From contig DUTL01000022.1 of the NCBI GenBank assembly GCA_012842105.1, forward strand, positions 1-16,173: a DNA stretch of 16,173 nt, in the 5' to 3' direction. This document shows, in pieces, positions 1 to 6,803 of this stretch. The translations under genes and the position numbers were made by a program. Position 1 is the stretch's first letter, and every line of letters starts with the position of its first letter. Source of the stretch: Candidatus Fermentithermobacillaceae bacterium (GTDB lineage Bacteria > Bacillota > Sulfobacillia > Fermentithermobacillales > Fermentithermobacillaceae). The notes beneath the pieces were generated by a model. It was not told the DNA's origin and did not search any database. It saw only the letters and a program-made list of their open reading frames with translations.

Positions 1-408
1 ATTCTTGATTGTCAATTGCACGTTTTTCAGGCACAATATCACCGCTTTCCTATAGATAACGTATTGGTCTGCCGGCGCTGGCGGTGGACTAACGTTTACA
101 TCGGCTGCAAGCAAAACTCAAATCTCGATGGGCCCTGGTTCGCCCGCTATCTGACATCTCGCTACCCCCATGCACTTGACTATTGCTTTTAGCCAGGGGG
201 TACATTACCCATTTACCAGCTTGCCCTCTGGCCGGCCGGTAATCCCAATTTGTCTTATGTATGTAGACACGCACGGTTACCACCGCTTTTGTCATGCATG
301 TGCAGGTTGTGCACATTCTCGTGCACGATCATCTTACCTTATTTCAATGCCCTGATACAATGCTTATTTGAAAGTCTTAGGGCATAGAGGCACATCCCTG
401 GAAATCAT
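1..408. other. Intergenic DNA without a supported gene
   Basis: Open frames here are short, lack a ribosome binding site and have atypical composition (runs of Cys, His, Arg and Ser), so I call none of them coding. Visible structure is limited to a 7-bp inverted repeat, ATGCCCT at 347-353 with AGGGCAT at 379-385, and repeated GTGCAC palindromes at 309-326. No tRNA or recognisable riboswitch core was seen. Confidence 0.5.
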
Positions 409-439
409 GTAACCGCCGATATTATGTCAACATATTGTA
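409..439 (+). promoter_or_regulatory. Sigma-K-like promoter element, copy 1
   Basis: AC (412-413), 17 bases, then CATATTGTA (431-439) fits the Bacillus sigma-K pattern AC-N17-CATANNNTA exactly. The block GTAACC-N9-ATGTCAACATA (409-434) recurs with identical spacing at 814-839, upstream of the small-peptide genes. No gene with a ribosome binding site follows this copy; a strong hairpin starts about 20 bases downstream of the -10. The match to consensus is seen; promoter activity is inferred. Confidence 0.4.
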
Positions 440-459
440 TATCAGTGCATCTCGCTCAT

Positions 460-493
460 GGCGCGGTTTCTCTCCTCCCCCAGAAACCGCGCC
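460..493 (+). ncRNA. Perfect 12-bp hairpin with C-rich loop, possible small RNA
   Basis: GGCGCGGTTTCT (460-471) pairs perfectly with AGAAACCGCGCC (482-493) around the 10-base loop CTCCTCCCCC (472-481). It lies about 14 bases after the start site expected from promoter element copy 1. As plus-strand RNA the loop is complementary to Shine-Dalgarno sequences. Its complement GGGGGAGGAG matches 9 of 10 bases of the ribosome binding site of the second small peptide (GGGGGAGGTG). There is no T-run after either arm, so it is not a standard intrinsic terminator. Read on the minus strand, the loop would itself be a Shine-Dalgarno sequence. The structure is certain; an RNA function is a guess. Confidence 0.3.
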
Positions 494-813
494 GCCCACT
501 GTATCATGTTCACAAGCACTTTAGGGGCAACATAACACCGGTAATTGGTTTACCCAGGGAGCCACACGTCTTACGCCTTGAACCTTTGTTCATTAGCACG
601 GCTCGCTGTGGCCTACCGCTCACCCCTTAACGCCCGCCTCATTGCGGACTGCTGCTTGTCCATTGGCACAGCTTGATACGGACTGCCGCTTATCCACTAG
701 CACTTCCTGCTGTAACTACCGCCAGTCACGAGGGTCTGTCAGGATTTTTGCCACTGGATTGACTGCCCCACCAGTGCTAACCTAGGCGGTCCATAACTTT
801 TTCAGGAACTTCT
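494..813. other. Intergenic DNA with an imperfect 34-bp-period repeat
   Basis: No open frame with a ribosome binding site was found. It contains two 25-base copies of a CGGACTGC-GCTT-TCCA-GCAC type unit at 645-669 and 679-703 (21 of 25 identical). I see nothing else that can be assigned. Confidence 0.45.
645..703. repeat. Direct repeat, two imperfect 25-base copies
   Basis: Copies at 645-669 and 679-703 differ at four positions, all transitions, with a period of 34 bases. This is one of several unrelated short tandem repeats in the intergenic DNA of this window. Confidence 0.6.
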
Positions 814-844
814 GTAACCCCACTATTGATGTCAACATAAGATA
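814..844 (+). promoter_or_regulatory. Sigma-K-like promoter element, copy 2
   Basis: AC (817-818), 17 bases, then CATAAGATA (836-844) fits AC-N17-CATANNNTA exactly. The expected start near 851 leaves a leader of about 23 bases that includes the AGGAGGG ribosome binding site of the first small-peptide gene. The 26-base block GTAACC-N9-ATGTCAACATA is the same as in copy 1 at 409-434. A mother-cell sporulation promoter fits the product type, but this is inferred from sequence only. Confidence 0.5.
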
Positions 845-874
845 GCGTAGATTCTTTCAACAGGAGGGATATAA

Positions 875-958
875 ATGGCCGGTTTCTCATGCTTCAACGA
901 ACAGCTGGCGTTTATCATTTTCCTGATTCTGATCCTGCTCATTCTGGGCATTAATTGA
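875..958 (+). CDS. Tiny one-helix membrane peptide, paralog 1 (27 aa)
   Basis: A 27-residue peptide: a short head with two Cys (MAGFSCFNEQ) and then a single hydrophobic helix of about 15-16 residues (FIIFLILILLILGI) ending in Asn. AGGAGGG at 862-868 is six bases from the ATG, an excellent ribosome binding site, and a sigma-K-like promoter lies just upstream. A paralog follows at 1041. Over the shared 18 codons the two genes differ at nine bases, of which eight are synonymous and one is Ile to Val, so the peptide is under protein-level selection. It resembles in size and style the tiny transmembrane sporulation peptides of Bacillota (YjcZ-type), but I cannot confirm membership. It is probably membrane-inserted; its function is unknown. 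Confidence 0.8.
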   Translation: MAGFSCFNEQLAFIIFLILILLILGIN

Positions 959-1040
959 AATCCTGACAGGGGCAAGCAACAGGAGGAAGACCAACTATCG
1001 CCATGGCTGAGGCTCTCTCAAGAGGGGGAGGTGAAACAGA

Positions 1041-1121
1041 GTGGGAAACTTCATGATTGACAACCAGCTGGCGTTCATTATCTTCTTGATTCTCATCCTG
1101 CTCGTTTTGGGAATCAATTGA
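1041..1121 (+). CDS. Tiny one-helix membrane peptide, paralog 2 (26 aa)
   Basis: A GTG-initiated 26-residue peptide whose last 18 residues (QLAFIIF... to GIN) match paralog 1 except for one Ile to Val change. GGGGGAGGTG at 1024-1033 places the GTG at 1041 at ideal spacing. An internal ATG at 1053 would give a 22-residue form starting MIDNQ. The upstream DNA repeats CAACAGGAGG from the paralog 1 leader (978-987 here), so the unit arose by tandem duplication. A 17-codon frame from ATG 1003 ends in TGA at 1054-1056, overlapping the ATG at 1053 as ATGA; it may be a remnant of the original start region. The peptide is probably a single-pass membrane peptide expressed with its neighbour. Confidence 0.75.
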   Translation: MGNFMIDNQLAFIIFLILILLVLGIN

Positions 1122-1174
1122 TTACCGCTAAAGAGTTTGGAAGTTAAGAGGTAGTGGGCCCCACACCCGAAGAA

Positions 1175-1198
1175 GTAGCTCCGGGAACCCGGAGCTAC
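1175..1198. terminator. Hairpin between convergent genes, weak terminator candidate
   Basis: GTAGCTCCGG (1175-1184) pairs perfectly with CCGGAGCTAC (1189-1198) over a 4-base loop. Neither strand has a proper T-run after it. A second hairpin, GGCCAG/CTGGCC at 1215-1231, follows and is trailed by TCCGTTTC. Position between the plus-strand peptides and the minus-strand M20 gene suggests 3'-end formation for one or both. Confidence 0.4.
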
Positions 1199-1312
1199 CT
1201 CCGTTGCGGGAAAAGGCCAGGTTAACTGGCCTCCGTTTCAAGAAAACGAGCAAATTATGTCAATCCTATGGAAGCCACAAGCTAATCAGCACAGCACGGC
1301 CTATATAAGACG

Positions 1313-2686
1313 TCAGATTCCCTTTGGCCCACCCAACTTGGCATATGAACCTGCATACTTGCTCCAGAACATCCTAAGCCCGCGCCTCAGCCTATCCATG
1401 TCCTCAGTTCTAATAAACTCATTTGGCCCGTGGGCGTTGGAATCAGGGCCCGACATCGCAAAGAAGAACAAGTATGTCCCTAAAATATCCAGGAATGCCG
1501 GGGCGATGGGAAGGGTTCCCCCTAAACGAACATTGACAGGCTCGTGTCCGAACAGTTCATGCAGCACGTCTGTAATCACAGGCAGCGCCGGATGGTTTTC
1601 CGGAATGACGTACGGTTTGGAATTTCCGGGAAATACGGTCACATTGACCCCAACTCCCTTGGGAACATGCCTCTTAATATGATCCTCCAACACATGGCAG
1701 ATGGTTTCAGGATCCTGGTCCGGCACCAACCGGCATGTAATCTTGCATCCAGCCTTGGAGGGTATGATGGTCTTAATACCCTCACCCTGAAAGCCGCCCC
1801 AAATCCCGTTGGCATCAAGGGTTGGGCGTACCCACATCCGTTCTATTAAGCTATACCCGGGCTCTCCAAAAAGCGCCGGTACTCCTAACCTGGCCCTGTG
1901 TGCCTCTTCGTCAAACGGCGCTTGGGCAAACTTCTTCAGTTCCTCGTCAGATACCTCAACAACGTCATCATAAAAGCCCTCGACAAGAATTCTCCCTTCG
2001 CTGTCCTTCAGCCCGGTGAGGATTTCAGCCAACGCGTGAACCGGGTTTTGAATAACTCCGCCTTGCCCTCCCGAGTGAACGTCAGTTTGCGGGCCTGCCA
2101 CTTCTATCTCAATTGCTGCAAGCCCCCTGCTCCCCGTGGTTATCGACGGTATCTGGCCAGAGAACATTCCACCGTCCACAGACAAGACAAGGTCGCACTC
2201 AAAGCGGGCCTTATGCTCCCTTAGAAGCCCCTTTAATGCAGGGCTGCCTATTTCCTCTTCACCCTCAAACAAGAACTTGAGATTCACAGGCAGTGACTCT
2301 TCCTTAATGGCTTCTTCCGCTGCGACGATCGCCGGGTAGATGCCGCCCTTGTCGTCTGCGGCGCCTCTGGCAAACACCTTGCCGTTCCTGATTTCGGGCT
2401 CAAAAGGAGGTGAATGCCACTCATCGAAAGGATCCGCAGGTTGAGTATCATAATGGCCGTAAATCAGCACAGTTGGCACCCGGGCGCTATCCTGTGTTTG
2501 GGCAGATTTCTTGCCAAAAACCACCGGATGCCCTTTCGTCTCTATGATCTGAACATCTTCGATGCCTGCACGAACCATCCTGTTTTTCAACCATTGTGCA
2601 GCCTTAGCAATGTCAGGTTTATGCTCAGGAAGCGCACTGATACTGGGAATCGACAGAAATTCAAAAAATTCTTCTATGTAACCCAT
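1313..2686 (-). CDS. M20-family metallopeptidase, CNDP-type dipeptidase-like
   Basis: A 457-residue two-zinc hydrolase of the M20 family, closest in motif pattern to the carnosinase/CNDP-type dipeptidases. Metal and catalytic signatures are in order: HYDTQP (H78, D80), RGAADDKGG (D111), EGEEEIGS (E144 as base, E145), SVDGG (D171) and HGPNEF (H419). TDVHSGGQGG carries the lid-domain His (H204) typical of M20 dimers. The ATG at 2686 was chosen because AAGGGGG (complement of 2694-2700) precedes it at 7 bases and because a longer frame would overlap the MBL gene. It starts 34 bases after the MBL stop, so the two are probably one operon. No signal peptide is visible, so it is cytoplasmic. Exact substrate is unknown; a dipeptide is most likely. 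Confidence 0.9.
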   Translation of the reverse strand: MGYIEEFFEFLSIPSISALPEHKPDIAKAAQWLKNRMVRAGIEDVQIIETKGHPVVFGKKSAQTQDSARVPTVLIYGHYDTQPADPFDEWHSPPFEPEIRNGKVFARGAADDKGGIYPAIVAAEEAIKEESLPVNLKFLFEGEEEIGSPALKGLLREHKARFECDLVLSVDGGMFSGQIPSITTGSRGLAAIEIEVAGPQTDVHSGGQGGVIQNPVHALAEILTGLKDSEGRILVEGFYDDVVEVSDEELKKFAQAPFDEEAHRARLGVPALFGEPGYSLIERMWVRPTLDANGIWGGFQGEGIKTIIPSKAGCKITCRLVPDQDPETICHVLEDHIKRHVPKGVGVNVTVFPGNSKPYVIPENHPALPVITDVLHELFGHEPVNVRLGGTLPIAPAFLDILGTYLFFFAMSGPDSNAHGPNEFIRTEDMDRLRRGLRMFWSKYAGSYAKLGGPKGI

Positions 2687-2720
2687 AGCAGAACCCCCTT
2701 GCAATTTCGCCTTTTGAGAA

Positions 2721-3491
2721 TCATATACTGTATCTCCTGCCTTCGCCAGCAATTTCACATGCATCAAAGGTTGTCCGGCATTCCGCCAAAAGGTCCTCTT
2801 CCCTGTAGAAAGGCCAGATGTGAGTAAGAAGCAACCCTTTTGCTCCAGCCTTGCCGGCAACTTCCCCGGCCTGGATAGCTGTTAGATGCCCGGAGCTCGC
2901 AAACTCTGCATCGTCCTCCAACGCAGATGCCTCACACAAGAGCAAATCCGCGCCTTCAGCAGCGCTGTAAAGGCCCTGGCACGGGGTAGTATCTCCTGAG
3001 TACGCCACAACCACGCCTTTAGAGTCCTCAAACCGCACAGCGCAAGAAGGGTACGGATGCTCGGCTTTAAAAAAAGATACCTTGATGCTGCCGATCACCG
3101 TCTCCAAGGTGCTCACTGAAGCATCCTTAGTTTCGTTGTGGCCAAGGCCCGGAATGGGCACTACATCCACTCCCCTGTATGAAAGCATGCTGAAATTCCG
3201 TGAAGGTTCGGGAGGAGCATATACGGTGATGTGCGGCGGAAGCTGCCTGTAATGACGATCAGGAGTTGCTGCATATCTGAGAGCCAGAAAATCTGACGTA
3301 TGGTCAAAATGCAGGTGAGACAGAATCACTGTGGAAAGCTTGGAAAGCGGCACATGTTCCTGCAACCTGGAAGCCACTCCAGGCCCACATTCAAGAAGAA
3401 TTCCGGTCTCCCCTGAAGTAATCCAGTATCCTGAGCAAGCACCACCCGCTGGGGGAAAGGGAGAATACTTGCCAAGAACCAGAATTTCCAT
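2721..3491 (-). CDS. MBL-fold metallohydrolase (YhfI/RNase Z-like)
   Basis: A 256-residue metallo-beta-lactamase-fold protein. It shows the zinc motif SHLHFDH (H59, H61, D63, H64), a later YSGDTTPC bridging Asp, and near the C-terminus a SGHLT and LLLTHIWP His pair. The arrangement, with the early GGACSGY segment, fits the small RNase Z/ElaC-related hydrolases such as B. subtilis YhfI rather than antibiotic beta-lactamases. The ATG at 3491 is preferred over a GTG three codons upstream because GAGGTGG (about 3497-3503) would overlap the GTG but is well spaced from the ATG. It is the first gene of a probable operon with the M20 peptidase. Substrate is not deducible. Confidence 0.85.
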   Translation of the reverse strand: MEILVLGKYSPFPPAGGACSGYWITSGETGILLECGPGVASRLQEHVPLSKLSTVILSHLHFDHTSDFLALRYAATPDRHYRQLPPHITVYAPPEPSRNFSMLSYRGVDVVPIPGLGHNETKDASVSTLETVIGSIKVSFFKAEHPYPSCAVRFEDSKGVVVAYSGDTTPCQGLYSAAEGADLLLCEASALEDDAEFASSGHLTAIQAGEVAGKAGAKGLLLTHIWPFYREEDLLAECRTTFDACEIAGEGRRYSI

Positions 3492-3522
3492 AGGTACCAC
3501 CTCAAAATAATGTGTTTTACCT

Positions 3523-3550
3523 ATTGTACACCAAGATCATTGGCATATTC
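3523..3550 (-). promoter_or_regulatory. Possible promoter of the MBL-M20 operon
   Basis: On the minus strand GAATAT (3545-3550) and TACAAT (3523-3528) are separated by 16 bases, ending about 31 bases before the MBL start codon. The -10 is good for a housekeeping promoter and the pair also resembles sigma-E spacing. Inferred from sequence only. Confidence 0.3.
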
Positions 3551-3648
3551 TGGCTATTGTTGCTGATCCAGGCAGACTGGCCAGCAAAAGGCTTGAAGCC
3601 GTGATTTTCAGAACCGGTCGTATACCGGACTAGTTCCTAAATCGCGGG

Positions 3649-3720
3649 GCTCATTGCAGTGCGATGGTTCATTCAAGTGCGACAGCTTGTTCCAGTGCGA
3701 TGGCCGATTGCAGGGGTTGC
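3649..3720. repeat. Tandem 18-bp repeat, four units
   Basis: Consecutive 18-base units at 3649-3666, 3667-3684, 3685-3702 and 3703-3720. The first three share the core AGTGCGA; the fourth is degraded. The array fills much of the 282-base gap between the fusion gene and the MBL gene. No frame here has a ribosome binding site. Confidence 0.65.
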
Positions 3721-3773
3721 TCCAATTTGCTATGCAAGTACCGGATTAACTTTGAGATTGCGATGACGAAAAT

Positions 3774-6197
3774 CTATCTAGGCAGGCTGTTCTGGTAATC
3801 GAATATCATCCTTGAAATCTCGCCTATCCTTTCAAAACCTGCCTCCACGTCATCGTGGCCTTTTGACATTACCGACAAGATGTACGGCCGCTCTGCATAA
3901 ACCACGCCTACGTCATCAGCCACTCCCATTATGTCTCCCTCCTTGTGAGCTACCTGCACCTCTGTAATGTACCTATTTAACCCCGTGTTCCATATGGTGT
4001 GGGCAAGGTCGAACATGAGTTTTTCGCCCTCAGAGTTGGCCTTGGAGAAGTTCAATGCCGCTTCCATATACGTAGCGTTATCCCTGGGAGTGGAAATGTT
4101 TTGCCCGCCAGGGTACACTGTCTGGCCGCCAATTTCCCTCATGAAATTAATGAGGTTCTCTTTTCCTAACCTGCGCTCGAGCATTTTCCACGCCACATTG
4201 TCGCTGTGGGTAATCGCCTTTTCCGCCAATTCCCTTATGGTAAACGTGTCTCCGTCTTTGGCAGTATATTGAATGGTGCCCGCTCCACCCCGCCAGTCCC
4301 TGGCGGCGTTATACGTGAGCCTTTCGTTCCACGAGAGTTCGCCACGAGAAACCAGGTTGCCTGTATAAAGCACCACTGCAACCTTCACGGTACTTGCCGC
4401 AGGCACCTGCAGATCTTCGTTCACCCCGAAAGCCTTGCCTGACGTAAGATCCTTGAAAAACACTCCCCATTCCTGTCCAAGGCCGGCAAGGCCGTTTATG
4501 TAATCCTGCACCCTCGCCCGGAGCTCGGTATAGTCAGGATCCCACGAACCTGATTTTCCTCCTGGGGCATCTTCCTGATCTCCGCCTAACCCAGTAGCTG
4601 AACCGGCTATTCCTTGAATAAGGGCCATGCACTTTTCCCGGAAAATCTTAAGTTCCGACCGCTGAATGGATATTTTCCATACCGCTCCCGTGCCCGGAAC
4701 TGCCCGGAAAGTTTTGCCATCTCCCTCAATAACCCCAAAGTCAACAACATACATGGAACCGTCAGGGCCGAATTTCGCATCTACAGGATGGTTGAAGCCT
4801 GAGAGGTTTTCGCCGGCAGGAGCCAGCGACTTATTATGTGCAAAAACCTCATGTTTTCCTGTATTTATGTCTAAAGCAAGTATACAGCTGCCAAACTCCG
4901 TAGAGGGCTTACCACTTCTACCTGTGGCGATTCCATGTTGAAACCTTTGTGCGCCGAATTGGGCACAGGCAATGTCGCCCTGTCCAAAAGCGGCAACATA
5001 CATGCGCTGTGAGGCATCGAAGATTACAGGGGCAAATCCGAATTTCATCAAACCGGTTCCGGGCTCAAATAATGCAATGGGTTTTTCAACCCGGGGATGC
5101 TCCTGCAGCAGATTGGCAAGGGGAACGCTCTTTGCCGCCGAAAGGAATTTGGAATCTGTGACAGGCTCACCGGCGGCAAAATCAGGCCAACCATACCAGG
5201 AGCCTTCGCTTACGCAGTAAACCGGATCCGGCGCGTTAGCTACAGGGCGGGAACCTCTATCCTGGTAACCCTGGTCAATGGCAATTAGCTGGCCGTCCGG
5301 CGCAAACCCAATCCCAAACGGGTTTCTGAAACCCCATGCATATACTTGAGCATCGCCTCCATCTTCCATCACCCTGTAAATCACGCCTCCAGCTTGTGGT
5401 TTCCCGGAAATCTCCTGTCCCGGAGTTGACTGTGTTCCAAAGGGCAAAAACCCTCCTGTTACAGCATTGTCAAAAGGGTTTATGGTTCTCGGGTTTGAAG
5501 AGGTAAAATTCATTCCTGCAAGGGCAATATCTTTTGCAGGGATATCATGATTTTCAGAAGAAGACGCTGCCCAACCTCTCAGAAAGTTGTCTTCACCTAC
5601 AACCCCTGAATTTGTTACTGTACCATTTCCAACGTAGATCCACCCATCCCTACCGAAAGCAATTTCGCCTGTGAAATGATCGCCTGAAGGCAGGCCTTTG
5701 AGCAGTTCAGTACGCTTGCCATCTTTCACGTTGGCCTCAGGCCCCGAAGTGTCAGCCGGGGCCGTAGAAGCCCCTTCAACAGCTTCCATGGCAGAAAGAC
5801 AGCCTCTGTGGGCAACATACATTATCCCGCCTCTTATCTTCACATCTGTGACCGGGGAGTTCAGGCCGTCAACCACTACCTCGTGCACATCAGGGCTTAC
5901 ACGGATAACCCTTCCATACCTTGATCCATCTTTGCCTGTACCGGGCTTAGCGCCTGCGCCCCAACGTGAACCCTCACCCTTATCTGCCGCCGCTTCCGAA
6001 ATATACATTGCACCTGATTCATCCCAGGTTATTGCAGTAGGAAACATCAGACCGGTTATGTACCGTTCAATTCTGTATCCAGGAGGCAGAGCCACCTCTG
6101 TAATGCCCTCGGCTTCTGTCCGACCTGCCACAAAGTAAAATACAGACGCTGCCGCAAATATGGCTGCCAGTGCCAGTAGCAATCTTTTCCCGCTCAT
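3774..6197 (-). CDS. Secreted GSDH-type beta-propeller fused to a class A beta-lactamase-like domain
   Basis: An 807-residue protein. Residues 5-24 are a hydrophobic signal or anchor without a lipobox Cys. Residues about 35-510 resemble the glucose/sorbosone dehydrogenase (PQQ-type) propeller, with repeated xDGxxYV blades and the signature WGFRNPFGIGFAPDG at 288-302. A Gly/Asp-rich linker (about 525-555) leads to a class A beta-lactamase-like serine hydrolase domain. That domain has ASTVK (S602, K605), HSDN (665-667), a STPRDNATYM segment and HKEG (752-754) where class A enzymes have KTG. No clear ExxLN omega loop is visible. The start at ATG 6197 has AAAGGGCGG upstream. A TTG at 6293 behind AAGGTGGAG is an alternative that would add 32 residues. 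No internal start with a ribosome binding site separates the domains, so the fusion looks genuine. Substrates are unknown; both parts should act outside the membrane. Confidence 0.8.
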   Translation of the reverse strand: MSGKRLLLALAAIFAAASVFYFVAGRTEAEGITEVALPPGYRIERYITGLMFPTAITWDESGAMYISEAAADKGEGSRWGAGAKPGTGKDGSRYGRVIRVSPDVHEVVVDGLNSPVTDVKIRGGIMYVAHRGCLSAMEAVEGASTAPADTSGPEANVKDGKRTELLKGLPSGDHFTGEIAFGRDGWIYVGNGTVTNSGVVGEDNFLRGWAASSSENHDIPAKDIALAGMNFTSSNPRTINPFDNAVTGGFLPFGTQSTPGQEISGKPQAGGVIYRVMEDGGDAQVYAWGFRNPFGIGFAPDGQLIAIDQGYQDRGSRPVANAPDPVYCVSEGSWYGWPDFAAGEPVTDSKFLSAAKSVPLANLLQEHPRVEKPIALFEPGTGLMKFGFAPVIFDASQRMYVAAFGQGDIACAQFGAQRFQHGIATGRSGKPSTEFGSCILALDINTGKHEVFAHNKSLAPAGENLSGFNHPVDAKFGPDGSMYVVDFGVIEGDGKTFRAVPGTGAVWKISIQRSELKIFREKCMALIQGIAGSATGLGGDQEDAPGGKSGSWDPDYTELRARVQDYINGLAGLGQEWGVFFKDLTSGKAFGVNEDLQVPAASTVKVAVVLYTGNLVSRGELSWNERLTYNAARDWRGGAGTIQYTAKDGDTFTIRELAEKAITHSDNVAWKMLERRLGKENLINFMREIGGQTVYPGGQNISTPRDNATYMEAALNFSKANSEGEKLMFDLAHTIWNTGLNRYITEVQVAHKEGDIMGVADDVGVVYAERPYILSVMSKGHDDVEAGFERIGEISRMIFDYQNSLPR

Positions 6198-6413
6198 ATG
6201 AGAAACCGCCCTTTCTCTTAACTCTAAGCAACACGCCGGTAATGCTTGTTTTGCGCATTTCAGCAATCCTGCGCTTTTCAGTGATAAACTCAACTTACTC
6301 CACCTTATTATTTGAGAGTTCAATGGTTCCTAAACGAAACGAGGTAGATGTGGATTCGAAAACTCATATCCATACAGTCGATATAGTAAAGGCAATCTTT
6401 TGAGGTGCCCCCT

Positions 6414-6433
6414 AATCAACATAAATGTTGATT
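6414..6433. promoter_or_regulatory. Operator-like inverted repeat
   Basis: AATCAACAT (6414-6422) and ATGTTGATT (6425-6433) are perfect 9-base inverted arms separated by AA. The site lies between the tRNA and the fusion gene, about 217 bases upstream of the latter's ATG. With no T-run after it, it is more like a dimeric regulator site than a terminator. Confidence 0.4.
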
Positions 6434-6490
6434 CAGAGACCCAGGAAGCAAGAAACGGCGGATTGCGCACGTGGCCGGATGAGTGAATTC

Positions 6491-6565
6491 TGGTGGGGAC
6501 TACAGGGCTTGAACCTGTGGCCTTTCGGATGTGAACCGAACGCTCTACCGCTGAGCTAAGTCCCC
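6491..6565 (-). tRNA. tRNA-Val (anticodon CAC), CCA encoded
   Basis: The minus strand folds as a full cloverleaf. The acceptor GGGGACT (6559-6565) pairs with AGTCCCC (6495-6501), followed by discriminator A (6494) and an encoded CCA (6491-6493). The D-arm is GCTC/GAGC. The anticodon stem is TTCGG/CCGAA with loop TTCACAT, giving anticodon CAC at 6531-6533, which reads GUG valine codons. The T-arm is ACAGG-TTCAAGC-CCTGT. It stands alone, with no other tRNA in the window. Confidence 0.95.
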
Positions 6566-6803
6566 AATCTGAACATGGAGGCGGCAGGAATTTCGCCGGG
6601 CAACCGCACCGTACGAAACATAATCAGAAGCATAATATAAGTCCTGTCAATGATTCCTGCGCAAAAAGAGTATATCAAAATATCTCTGTGCAGGCAACGG
6701 CAACTAGGACCCTGTGTCACCGGACAATGATATTCACGGGATTACGGCTCTGAGTGGTACAGCCTGCGTACCAAGGCCCTGGTTGAGCCTCGTTTTGCAG
6801 GCG

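Noticed and set aside
89..355. Opposed open frames on both strands (75 and 61 codons)
   Set aside because: No ribosome binding site and unnatural Cys/His/Arg-rich composition; judged chance frames.
2687..2860. Longer N-terminus for the M20 peptidase
   Set aside because: It would overlap the end of the MBL gene; a good ribosome binding site and normal family N-terminus support the ATG at 2686.
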